Under the pieces are notes generated by a model. The model was not told where the DNA came from. It ran no database searches and saw nothing but the letters and a program-made list of their open reading frames with translations. Both the position numbers and the translations under genes were made by a program. This document shows positions 17,275-24,850 of a DNA stretch of 64,000 bases, in pieces (the first letter of the stretch is position 1; each line of letters starts with the position of its first letter). Origin of the DNA: Duganella sp. Root336D2 (GTDB lineage: Bacteria > Pseudomonadota > Gammaproteobacteria > Burkholderiales > Burkholderiaceae_D); NCBI RefSeq assembly GCF_001425005.1, contig NZ_LMDB01000001.1, positions 126,393 to 190,392 of the forward strand. The letters are read 5' to 3'.

Positions 17275-18573
17275 GTGTCGATTGTAGAAAAACTATTCAA
17301 ACTCAAGGAAGCCGGCAGCGACGTGCGCACGGAAGTGGTGGCGGGGATCACCACCTTCCTCACCATGGCCTATATTATCTTCGTCAATCCGGCCATCCTG
17401 GGCGACGCCGGCTTGCCGAAAGAAGCAGTGTTTGTCGCCACCTGCCTGGCCGCCGCACTCGGTACGGCCATCATGGCCCTGTACGCCAACTACCCGATCG
17501 GCATGGCGCCAGGCATGGGCCTGAATGCCTACTTCGCCTACGCCGTGGTACTCGGCATGGGCATCAAATGGCCGGTTGCATTGGGCGCCGTCTTCATTTC
17601 CGGCTGCCTGTTCCTGCTTGTCAGCCTGCTTGGCCTGCGCGAAGCCATCGTCAACGGCATCCCCCGTTCGCTGCGCATCGCCATCACCGTCGGCCTTGGC
17701 CTGTTCCTCGGCCTGATCGCCTTGAAGAGCGCCGGCATTGTCATGGCCAATCCAAACACCATGGTCACCGTGGGCGACCTGCATAAGCCTCCTGCACTGC
17801 TGGCCGTAGTCGGTTTCCTGCTCATCGTTACGCTGGACCGCCTGAAAGTCAAAGGCGCGATCCTGATCGGCATCATGGCCGTCACTGTGCTGAGCTTCTT
17901 CTTCGCCGGGAATCAGTTCCATGGCGTGTTCTCCGCGCCGCCATCGCTGGACGCCACCTTGCTGAAACTGGACGTGCCGGGCGCGCTCGGCGTCGGCGTA
18001 CTGAATGTGGTGCTGGTGTTCTTCCTGGTCGAACTGTTCGACGCCACCGGTACCCTGATGGGCGTCGCCAGCCGCGCCGGCTTGCTGGTCAGCGGCAAGA
18101 TGGAACGCTTGAATAAAGCCCTGCTGGCGGACAGCACCGCCATTGTGGCCGGCTCCATCCTCGGCACTTCCAGCACCACCGCATACCTGGAAAGCGCCTC
18201 GGGCGTGCAAGCTGGCGGCCGCACCGGCCTCACCGCGCTGGTGGTGGCATTGCTGTTCCTGGCGGCCCTCTTTATTGCCCCGCTGGCGGGCGTGGTGCCT
18301 GCCTATGCCACGGCGCCGGCGCTGCTGTTCGTCGCCTGCCTGATGCTGCGCGACCTCGGCGACTTCGACTGGAATGAAACCACCGAATGCATTCCAGCCG
18401 CGATTACCGCCCTGCTGATTCCCTTCACTTATTCGATTGCACACGGCATCGCCTTCGGCTTCATCACCTACGCCGCACTCAAACTGCTGACCGGCCGTTT
18501 CCGGGAAGTCAAGCCGATCGTGTGGGTCATCGCCATCGTCTTCAGTTTCAAATACGCTTATATCGGCGCGTAG
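17275..18573 (+). CDS. NCS2-family purine permease (AzgA type)
   Basis: An inner-membrane transporter of 432 residues with about 13 hydrophobic segments. Diagnostic stretches are GITTFLTMAYIIFVNPAIL, YPIGMAPGMGLNAYFAY, VELFDATGTLMG and STTAYLESASGVQAGGRTG, all hallmarks of the AzgA branch that imports adenine, guanine or hypoxanthine by proton symport. The GTG start follows a strong GGGGAG site that is buried in a hairpin. It trails the phytase by 37 bp and may belong to the same transcript; purine salvage with phosphate scavenging would suit growth on nucleotide- and phytate-rich matter. The exact substrate is not resolved. Confidence 0.88.
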   Translation: MSIVEKLFKLKEAGSDVRTEVVAGITTFLTMAYIIFVNPAILGDAGLPKEAVFVATCLAAALGTAIMALYANYPIGMAPGMGLNAYFAYAVVLGMGIKWPVALGAVFISGCLFLLVSLLGLREAIVNGIPRSLRIAITVGLGLFLGLIALKSAGIVMANPNTMVTVGDLHKPPALLAVVGFLLIVTLDRLKVKGAILIGIMAVTVLSFFFAGNQFHGVFSAPPSLDATLLKLDVPGALGVGVLNVVLVFFLVELFDATGTLMGVASRAGLLVSGKMERLNKALLADSTAIVAGSILGTSSTTAYLESASGVQAGGRTGLTALVVALLFLAALFIAPLAGVVPAYATAPALLFVACLMLRDLGDFDWNETTECIPAAITALLIPFTYSIAHGIAFGFITYAALKLLTGRFREVKPIVWVIAIVFSFKYAYIGA

Positions 18574-18821
18574 GCGCGCGGCTGCACGCGAATTTTCAGC
18601 ACGCCGATCAGGTTACACAGGCGCATCCGGGCCAGCACGAGGGCATCTTCGCCCTCGGCTGCCACATCCAGGTCCAGGTTCATGCCGTGCACACCCGGTG
18701 CCATGCGCATCGCATGGAGCTGGACGCCGCCGCGGCGCAGCGTCGCCAGCACCGCCTCTGCAGCATCCATGGCGGAGCAGCGGTCGAGGCGCAGGCGGAA
18801 GGTTTTCTTTTCGGTATTCAT
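18558..18821 (-). CDS. Small ACT-like protein
   Basis: A protein of 87 residues with a beta-alpha-beta-beta-alpha-beta pattern (FRLRLDRCSAMDAAEAVLATLRRGGVQLHAMRM, then MNLDLDVAAEG and a final VLKIRVQ) that resembles the ACT domain of the small subunit of acetolactate synthase isozyme II (IlvM). The start chosen is the ATG before NTEKKTF; an ATG 12 codons upstream is less likely. Its 3' end overlaps the convergent permease by 16 bases. It is divergent from an Lrp-type regulator, consistent with an amino-acid-responsive role. No catalytic subunit is adjacent, so it may be a stand-alone sensor. Confidence 0.6.
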   Translation of the reverse strand: MNTEKKTFRLRLDRCSAMDAAEAVLATLRRGGVQLHAMRMAPGVHGMNLDLDVAAEGEDALVLARMRLCNLIGVLKIRVQPRAYAPI

Positions 18822-18881
18822 ATGAAGATTATCCGGCTGGCAGGCCGGAATAGGCATCCAAACTTTGCCCCGATTTCCATG

Positions 18882-18900
18882 TAAAATAGAAGAATCTTCT
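18882..18900 (+). promoter_or_regulatory. -10 element and palindromic operator before the Lrp-type gene
   Basis: TAAAAT at 18882-18887 is a good -10 and is followed at once by the perfect palindrome AGAAGA-A-TCTTCT (18888-18900), 16 bp before the regulator start. No good -35 is present. The position over the likely transcription start suggests autorepression by the Lrp-type protein, which binds such palindromes. The element is seen; the binding protein is inferred. Confidence 0.42.
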
Positions 18901-18916
18901 TCATTTATCCGAATTC

Positions 18917-19378
18917 ATGGAACACCTTGATGAAATGGACCGCAAAATCCTGCGCGAACTTCGCCGGGATGGCCGTCTAAGCAATACCAAGCTGGCCGAA
19001 ACCGTGGGCCTGTCCACCACTCCGTGCTGGAACCGCGTCAAGGCGATGGAGGAGCGCGGCGTGATCGAGGGGTATACTGCGCTGCTCAACCAGCAGGCCC
19101 TCGGCCTGCCGGACACCGTCATCATCGAGGTCACACTGGACCGCCACGACGACGACATGCTGCACAAATTCGGCCTCGCGCTGGCCGAGCTTCCGGAAGT
19201 GATGGAGGCCTACCTGCTGACCGGCGAATACGACTACCTGATCAAGGTTGCCGTGGCCGGCACGGCGGGTTACGAAGAGTTCCTGCGCCGAAAATTGTAT
19301 AAACTGCCCGGCATTCGCCACAGCCGCTCGACCTTCGTGTTGCGCTGCCTGAAGCGGGCACATTCTGTAGAGCCCTGA
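18917..19378 (+). CDS. Lrp/AsnC-family transcriptional regulator
   Basis: A protein of 153 residues: an N-terminal helix-turn-helix (MDRKILRELRRDGRLSNTKLAETVGLSTTPCWNRVKAME) followed by a RAM/ACT-like effector domain (about 65-145) with AYLLTGEYDYLIKVAV, the segment at the amino-acid binding site. Length and layout are standard. It is divergent from the small ACT-like gene and 12 bases upstream of a DUF481 gene. A palindrome over its promoter suggests autoregulation. Likely ligand is an amino acid, not specified by sequence. Confidence 0.88.
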   Translation: MEHLDEMDRKILRELRRDGRLSNTKLAETVGLSTTPCWNRVKAMEERGVIEGYTALLNQQALGLPDTVIIEVTLDRHDDDMLHKFGLALAELPEVMEAYLLTGEYDYLIKVAVAGTAGYEEFLRRKLYKLPGIRHSRSTFVLRCLKRAHSVEP

Positions 19379-19390
19379 TAGAATTCAGTT

Positions 19391-20140
19391 ATGAAATACC
19401 TGATCCCCCTGATTTTCGCCTCCGGCCTGGCCGCTGGCAACGCACTGGCAGAAGACAACGAAGTCGATCACACTGGCAACCTGATGCTGTCCGCCGAAAT
19501 CGGCGCGATTACCACCAGTGGCAATACTGCCGGTACATCCGTCACCGGCAGGTTCGAAGTCCTGCACGATACCCTCCGCTGGAGCAACGAGTACACCGGC
19601 AACGGCTACTTCAAGGAAGACCGCGCGCGCGTCAACGGCGAAGAGACCAGGCAGCGTTCGGCTGAACGCTACCAGTTTGGCGCCAAGGCCGGCTACAAAC
19701 TGCTCGAAGAAAATTCCACCCTGTTTGTCCTGGGCGCCTTCTCCGAAGACCGCTTCGGCGCATACACCCGCAGCGCCAGCGTCGGTGTCGGTCATGGCTT
19801 CCGCGTCTACCAGAGCGACAACAAGACCCTGGACATGGAAGCCGGCCCGGGTTTCTTCAAAGCGACACGCGCAAACGGCGAGGAAGATCGCGGCCTGGTG
19901 CTGCGTGGCCGCGCAGCTTTCCGCTGGAAGCTCAGCGACAGCGCGACGTTTGCGCAGATGCTGACGGTGGAACGCGCCTCCTGGAACACGCACTCGACTT
20001 CCGAAACTTCGCTTAGCGCGCGCATCAACGGTTCGATGCACATGAAGGCCGCTTTCAGCGCCATCAACGACTCCACCGTACCGATCGACAAGCAAAACAC
20101 CGACACCCAGACATCGGTAACGCTGGTCTACTCTTTCTAA
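19391..20140 (+). CDS. DUF481 (YdiY-like) outer-membrane protein
   Basis: A protein of 249 residues with a signal peptide ending ALAED and a beta-rich mature part of alternating strands (LMLSAEIGAITTSGNTAGTSVTGRFE..., GAKAGYKLLEENSTLFVLGAFSEDRFGAY) ending in the outer-membrane signal Phe (VTLVYSF). This is the DUF481 family, small barrels sometimes described as salt-induced outer-membrane proteins. It follows the Lrp-type gene closely and could be co-transcribed; its ribosome binding site is weak. Its last four bases overlap the convergent oxidase gene. Function unknown. Confidence 0.78.
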   Translation: MKYLIPLIFASGLAAGNALAEDNEVDHTGNLMLSAEIGAITTSGNTAGTSVTGRFEVLHDTLRWSNEYTGNGYFKEDRARVNGEETRQRSAERYQFGAKAGYKLLEENSTLFVLGAFSEDRFGAYTRSASVGVGHGFRVYQSDNKTLDMEAGPGFFKATRANGEEDRGLVLRGRAAFRWKLSDSATFAQMLTVERASWNTHSTSETSLSARINGSMHMKAAFSAINDSTVPIDKQNTDTQTSVTLVYSF

Positions 20141-22611
20141 AGCCAGTACAGCAAAGCCAGCCCTGCCAGCGCCTGCGCAACGGCGCAGTGCCACAGCAGG
20201 ATCGTGTTATCCAGCGTGGCACGGCTGGCCGCCCGCAGTTTCCCCCGTGCCGCAAGGTAGATCGCTGCCGGCGCCAGCACGGACGCATGCAGGCCTTCGT
20301 AACACAATAAAGCTGCCACAGAGGCACTCCAGGCATCGCCCGACGGGGCAAGGCCAGCATGCCGGTGCGCTCCCAGGTCTGCCGCAAAAGCACCCAGCAG
20401 GCACGTCGCCGCCGCCAATATCGGCCACCATTGCAGCGGCCGGCGCCCGCTCCACCAGGCCAGGACCGAACTGGCCGTGAGCAAGGACGCCTGCAGCCAT
20501 GGCCACGGCCTGTCCGGCAAGTGCGCGCCCGGCGGCGGACACACCTCCAGTTTCATCGACAAGTGCACCAGCGTGAAGGCCAGCGAAGCGAAAATCGCCA
20601 CATCCACTACAACCAGCACCCAGGTCGCCCACCAGGAATGCGATGCACGCCCTTGTGCCCCGATCGGCACCGCCACACCTTCTGCGACCAACGCCTGGGC
20701 AGCAGCGGGCGGCCGGTCCGCCGCCCACAGCCAGGCCACGAGCGTCGCGATGGCAAGGGCCCCGAACAGCCAGGCGGCGATGGCTAGCTGCAGCGTCAAC
20801 AACAGGAAGAATGCCGCCGTGCCGAAGGCGCAAAGGAAAGGCAGCCAGCTATCGCCCGGCAGCACCAGCAAATGCCTGGGGCGCGCATCGCGCCAGCCGG
20901 TCACCAGCGTCTCGCGCCTGCCGGTCACGCTGCCTGGCAGCCAATGCATGCCTGTCTCCACCTCTTGCTCCAGGAGCGGCTGCCGCCACAGCGGTTCCGC
21001 CGAACGCACTTCCGGCTGGCTGCGTGTCGCATATTCATCCTGCGGCAGCCACTCCAGCGAACTCGCTCGCCATGGATTGCCGTGCGCCCGTTGCGGGCGG
21101 CGCAGGGTTCGCACCAGGTCGATCAGGAACAGAGCGGCCCCGCCAGCCAGCAGCAAAGCGCCCACTGTGCTGGCCATGTTCAGGCCCGTCCAGCCCATTT
21201 CCGTGCCATAGCTGTAGACCCGGCGCGGCATGCCGAGCAGCCCCGATATGTGCATCGGGAAGAACGCCACGTTAGTGCCGCCAAATACCAGGCCAAAGAC
21301 CCAGCGCGCCCATGGCTCCGACATGCGGTGCCCCTTGAACAAGGGCATCCAGAAATAGGCGGCCGCAAACATGGGGAACACCAGCCCGCCCACCAACACG
21401 TAGTGAAGGTGGGCAACGATGAAGTAGCTGTCATGCGCCTGCCAGTCGAACGGCACTGCTGCCACCATCACGCCTGTCAGGCCACCGAATACGAACACCA
21501 GCAGGAAACCGAGAATGAACAGCGTCGGCGCGTTCAGCTGCACCCTGCCCCGCCATAGCGTCGCAATCCAGGCGAACACCTGTACCGCGGTCGGAACCGC
21601 AATGGCCATGCTGGCAGCCGACACCAGGGAAGTTTCCAGCTGCCCAAGGCCGGCCGTAAACATGTGGTGCATCCAGAGGGCGAAGCTCAGCGTGCCAACC
21701 GCCGCCAGCGAGACAATCACGGCACGGCGCGCGACCAGGGGTGTCTGCACCAGCGCAGGCAGCATCGACGACACCATGCCGGCCGCCGGAAGGAAGATGA
21801 TGTACACCTCCGGATGCCCGAAGAACCAGAACAGGTGCTGCCACAGCACGGGATCGCCGCCGCGCGCAGGGATGAAGAATGGCCAGTCGTAAGCCCTTTC
21901 CAGTTCCAGCAGCGCAGTACCGGCAATCAGTGGCGGGAAAGCGAAAACCACCATCGCGGCCACCACCAGCATCGACCAGGCGAAGACCGGTATCCGCGCC
22001 GGTGTCATACCCGGCGTACGGGTGAACAGGATGCCGATGATCAGCTCAATTGCCCCCGCAATCGCGGAGATCTCGATGAAGCCGATGCCGAGCAGCCAGA
22101 AGTCTGCATTCAAGCCGGGTGAATATTCCTTGCCGGTGAGCGGCGGATACATGAACCAGCCGCCATCCGGCGCCAGTCCGAAAGCCAGGGTCGCGATGAA
22201 GCCGGCGCCGCCAAAGGCATAGGCCCAATAGGCATAGGCCGACAGGCGCGGGAATGGCAAGTCCCGTGCGCCCAGCATGCCAGGCAGCAGGAACACCGCA
22301 ATGGCCTCCACCATCGGGATGGCGAACAGGAACATCATCACCGTGCCGTGCATGGTGAAGAACTGGTTGTAGGTGCCGGGCGCCAGGAAGTCGTTGCCGG
22401 GGACGGCCAGTTGCAGGCGCATGGCCAGCGCCAGGGCGCCAGCAAACAGGAAAAAGCCAAACGCGGTTGCGAGGTACAGGCGGCCGATCCGGGTATTGTT
22501 GACGGCGGTCAGCGCGCGCCAGCCGGCCGGTTTGCGCCATGCGCGCTCAAGCGCCTCGTACTCGCCGGGCGGGCGCGGGAGGCTGTTCGGAGTAGCGCGC
22601 GCTTCGCTCAT
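20137..22611 (-). CDS. Cytochrome c oxidase subunit I fused to subunit III
   Basis: An inner-membrane protein of 824 residues. The first 520 residues are the 12-helix haem-copper subunit I: the haem ligand in TMHGTVMMF, HPEVY with the CuB His and the cross-linked Tyr, the CuB pair in MHHMF, and AHLHYVLVG for the haem irons. D-channel acid in GARDLPFPR and Glu of HPEVY are present. The K-channel Lys is replaced by Gln344 (TAVQVFAW). After a linker with two helices, residues 640-824 are a subunit III-like domain of five helices. It is the last gene of a three-gene operon with overlapping starts. It reduces oxygen to water while pumping protons. Confidence 0.88.
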   Translation of the reverse strand: MSEARATPNSLPRPPGEYEALERAWRKPAGWRALTAVNNTRIGRLYLATAFGFFLFAGALALAMRLQLAVPGNDFLAPGTYNQFFTMHGTVMMFLFAIPMVEAIAVFLLPGMLGARDLPFPRLSAYAYWAYAFGGAGFIATLAFGLAPDGGWFMYPPLTGKEYSPGLNADFWLLGIGFIEISAIAGAIELIIGILFTRTPGMTPARIPVFAWSMLVVAAMVVFAFPPLIAGTALLELERAYDWPFFIPARGGDPVLWQHLFWFFGHPEVYIIFLPAAGMVSSMLPALVQTPLVARRAVIVSLAAVGTLSFALWMHHMFTAGLGQLETSLVSAASMAIAVPTAVQVFAWIATLWRGRVQLNAPTLFILGFLLVFVFGGLTGVMVAAVPFDWQAHDSYFIVAHLHYVLVGGLVFPMFAAAYFWMPLFKGHRMSEPWARWVFGLVFGGTNVAFFPMHISGLLGMPRRVYSYGTEMGWTGLNMASTVGALLLAGGAALFLIDLVRTLRRPQRAHGNPWRASSLEWLPQDEYATRSQPEVRSAEPLWRQPLLEQEVETGMHWLPGSVTGRRETLVTGWRDARPRHLLVLPGDSWLPFLCAFGTAAFFLLLTLQLAIAAWLFGALAIATLVAWLWAADRPPAAAQALVAEGVAVPIGAQGRASHSWWATWVLVVVDVAIFASLAFTLVHLSMKLEVCPPPGAHLPDRPWPWLQASLLTASSVLAWWSGRRPLQWWPILAAATCLLGAFAADLGAHRHAGLAPSGDAWSASVAALLCYEGLHASVLAPAAIYLAARGKLRAASRATLDNTILLWHCAVAQALAGLALLYWL

Positions 22612-23540
22612 TGCAAGGTCTCCAGCCAGCTGGCCAAGGCTTGCAGTTGGTCCGGCGGCAGACGGCTGTGCGGCATGCGGGCACCGGGTTTGGCAGCCTG
22701 CGGGTCAGCGATCCAGCCGGTCAATGCGGCGCGGCTCAAGGGCAGCGCACCGGCCGCAATGTGGCTGCGGCTCGCCAGGTGCGTCAGGTCCGGCCCCAGT
22801 GTGCCACCCTCGCTTACGCCGCGCACCGTATGGCAGGCATTGCAGCGCGCCGCGAGAAAGACTTCGCGGCCGCGGCGCGCAACAGCTCCCGCCGCCGCGC
22901 CGCTTACGGCAGGGGCAGCCTGGCGCGCCAGCCAGCCATCGAAATCCCCGGGTGCGAGCGCCACCGCATCCAGCGCCATGGCGGCATGCTGGATGCCGCA
23001 ATATTCGGCGCATTGGCCGCGATAACGGCCGGGCGCATCGGCGCGCAGCGTCAGCCCATGGATGCGCCCCGGCACCATATCGACCTTTCCCGCCAGCGCC
23101 GGCACCCAGAACGCATGCAGCACGTCCACCGAAGCAAGCGCAAGATACACCCGCTCGCCTACCGGCAGCCGCAGCTCATTCGCAAGTACCGCCTCCCGGC
23201 CAGATACCGTGTCGCGGTAGCGCACCTCCCACCACCACATGTGCGCCGTTACGGTCACCTGGATGCGGGTCCCCGAGAACGGCCAGGAGATAAGCGAGGC
23301 CTGCCAGCCCGACCATCCCATGAGCGCCGCCAGCAAGGGCACGGGCACCAACAAACCGCCGCCCACCACCAGCCTGCGCGACCACGACCTGCCGCGCTTG
23401 CGAACAACGCTTGCCAGGACCAGCAGCGCAACCAGCAGGAAGATGAGGGTTCCGGCGCCAAACAGCATCCAGCCAAAGCGGCTAAGCAGCGCCGCATCCG
23501 GCCCTGCGGGCGACAGGACCGATTGCAGGGCCGGCGTCAT
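22608..23540 (-). CDS. Cytochrome c oxidase subunit II with fused cytochrome c domain
   Basis: A protein of 310 residues: two membrane helices (about 20-45 and 55-80), a cupredoxin domain with the CuA site (upstream His in VLHAFWVP, then CAEYCGIQHAAM with Cys, Glu, Cys, His and Met ligands), and a C-terminal class I cytochrome c (CNACH, axial Met in KPGARMPHS). This is the caa3 layout: electrons pass from the fused haem to CuA and on to subunit I. The start is the ATG overlapping the upstream cytochrome stop (ATGA); the frame stays open 78 codons further, but that part overlaps the cytochrome gene in another frame. Confidence 0.9.
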   Translation of the reverse strand: MTPALQSVLSPAGPDAALLSRFGWMLFGAGTLIFLLVALLVLASVVRKRGRSWSRRLVVGGGLLVPVPLLAALMGWSGWQASLISWPFSGTRIQVTVTAHMWWWEVRYRDTVSGREAVLANELRLPVGERVYLALASVDVLHAFWVPALAGKVDMVPGRIHGLTLRADAPGRYRGQCAEYCGIQHAAMALDAVALAPGDFDGWLARQAAPAVSGAAAGAVARRGREVFLAARCNACHTVRGVSEGGTLGPDLTHLASRSHIAAGALPLSRAALTGWIADPQAAKPGARMPHSRLPPDQLQALASWLETLQ

Positions 23541-23944
23541 TTGAGCGAATAGAGATAAGCCGCGATATGGCGGGCGTCGTCGGCAGACACGCCCATGTCC
23601 GGCATCAGGGTCGCGGGATCCATGCTTTGCGGCGCAGAAATCCAGCGCACCAGGTTGGCCTGCTGGTTCGGCCAGCGCCCGGCGATATAGCTGCGCAAGC
23701 CGAATTCGGCGAGCGATGGTGCGGCTTTGCCGCGTGCCGCCTCCACATCCGGAATAAAGTGGCAGCTGCCGCACTGGAACTGCGCAAGCAGGGCCTTGCC
23801 ACGCCGCGGGTCGCCGCCGTCACCGGCTGGCGGGTACGGCTTGCGCGGCTGGCAGGCACACAATGCGAACGGCAGCAAAAGCGCGGCCATGGCGGTGCGC
23901 GCCGTCAGCCCCTTTTTCCATAAACGCATAGTGATTGCTTGCAC
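23537..23944 (-). CDS. Cytochrome c lipoprotein, first gene of the oxidase operon
   Basis: A protein of 135 residues with a basic N-terminus, a hydrophobic segment and a lipobox-like ALCAC, so probably a periplasm-facing lipoprotein. The mature part is a class I cytochrome c with haem motif CGSCH and axial Met in PATLMPDMG. It likely feeds electrons into the oxidase encoded by the next two overlapping genes. An ATG five codons in is an alternative start. It is divergent from a dihaem cytochrome across 69 bp. Confidence 0.82.
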   Translation of the reverse strand: MQAITMRLWKKGLTARTAMAALLLPFALCACQPRKPYPPAGDGGDPRRGKALLAQFQCGSCHFIPDVEAARGKAAPSLAEFGLRSYIAGRWPNQQANLVRWISAPQSMDPATLMPDMGVSADDARHIAAYLYSLK

Positions 23945-23975
23945 GAATCGTCCCTGCCTTCCCGCTGCCGGCCCC

Positions 23976-23981
23976 TATAAT
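23976..23981 (+). promoter_or_regulatory. Consensus -10 for the dihaem cytochrome gene
   Basis: A perfect TATAAT lies 32 bp before the GTG start in the oxidase/cytochrome divergent region. No convincing -35 is visible at 16-18 bp, so an activator may be needed. Confidence 0.4.
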
Positions 23982-24013
23982 TCATTCAAGACATCATCGC
24001 CCCTTTCCCGATT

Positions 24014-24850
24014 GTGCGTCGCCTTATTGCTACCGCCGCTGCGAGCTTGTGCCTGGCCCTGCTGGCCGGGGCGCTGGCGGCTGCGCTGGTGCTGCAAGCC
24101 GGCTGGTATGACGCTTCGGCGATAAGGCCGCATTTCCAGTTCGTGCACACCCTGATTGAGCGCGGCATGCAGCAGTCGGTGCGCTTCCATGCGCGCGATA
24201 TCGTTGCGCCGCCGGCGGCTGCGGGAGCCGTAGCACGTGGTGGCGCCGTCTTTCGCCAGCACTGCGAGCAATGCCATGGCGGGCCTGGTATGCCGATGGG
24301 CGTGATCGGATTGAGCATGCAGCCGGTGCCGGGGCCTTTGGCCGATGCGGCGCGCCGCTGGAAGGCGCGTGAGATGTACTGGATTACCTCGAATGGGATC
24401 AAGATGAGCGGGATGCCTGCCTGGCGCTTCCACCTCGGCGAGCAGGAAGTGTGGGACGTGGTCGCCTTCCTTGGTGCGCTGCCGGCCATCACCCCCGCAG
24501 AATATGCCGCCATCGCAAAGCCGGCACCGCTGCCGCGGCCAGGAACGTTGCAGGCGCCGGCCGGCGCGCCGGATCGCGAGCGCGGCAGGCTGGCGCTGAC
24601 CCAGTTTGCCTGCCAGTCCTGCCATCACATCCCCGGAGTGACCGGCCCGCTCACTTACGTCGGACCCGACCTGGGCGGACTGGCGCACAGGAGCTTCATT
24701 GCCGGCAAGCTGCCCGCAACGCAAGAAAACCTGGTGCAATGGATCCGCACGCCGCAGGAGGTCAAACCCGGCACCGCCATGCCGCAGCTTGGGGTGCCGG
24801 AGCGCGATGCGCGCGACATGGCGGCCTACCTGCTGCAGCCCGCCAGGTGA
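24014..24850 (+). CDS. Dihaem cytochrome c, membrane-anchored
   Basis: A protein of 278 residues with an uncleaved-looking N-terminal helix (8-27) and two cytochrome c domains: CEQCH near residue 90 with axial Met in KMSGMPAW, and CQSCH near residue 197 with axial Met in PGTAMPQLG. It faces the periplasm. The GTG start has little Shine-Dalgarno support but is the only start before the membrane helix. Divergent transcription from the oxidase operon suggests it is a co-regulated electron donor or links alcohol- or metal-type dehydrogenases to the oxidase. Partner unknown. Confidence 0.78.
   Translation: MRRLIATAAASLCLALLAGALAAALVLQAGWYDASAIRPHFQFVHTLIERGMQQSVRFHARDIVAPPAAAGAVARGGAVFRQHCEQCHGGPGMPMGVIGLSMQPVPGPLADAARRWKAREMYWITSNGIKMSGMPAWRFHLGEQEVWDVVAFLGALPAITPAEYAAIAKPAPLPRPGTLQAPAGAPDRERGRLALTQFACQSCHHIPGVTGPLTYVGPDLGGLAHRSFIAGKLPATQENLVQWIRTPQEVKPGTAMPQLGVPERDARDMAAYLLQPAR

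Noticed and set aside
15588-17366. Long antisense frame (592 codons) over the phytase
   Set aside because: It covers recognisable phytase motifs on the other strand, has no ribosome binding site and its product shows no known fold.
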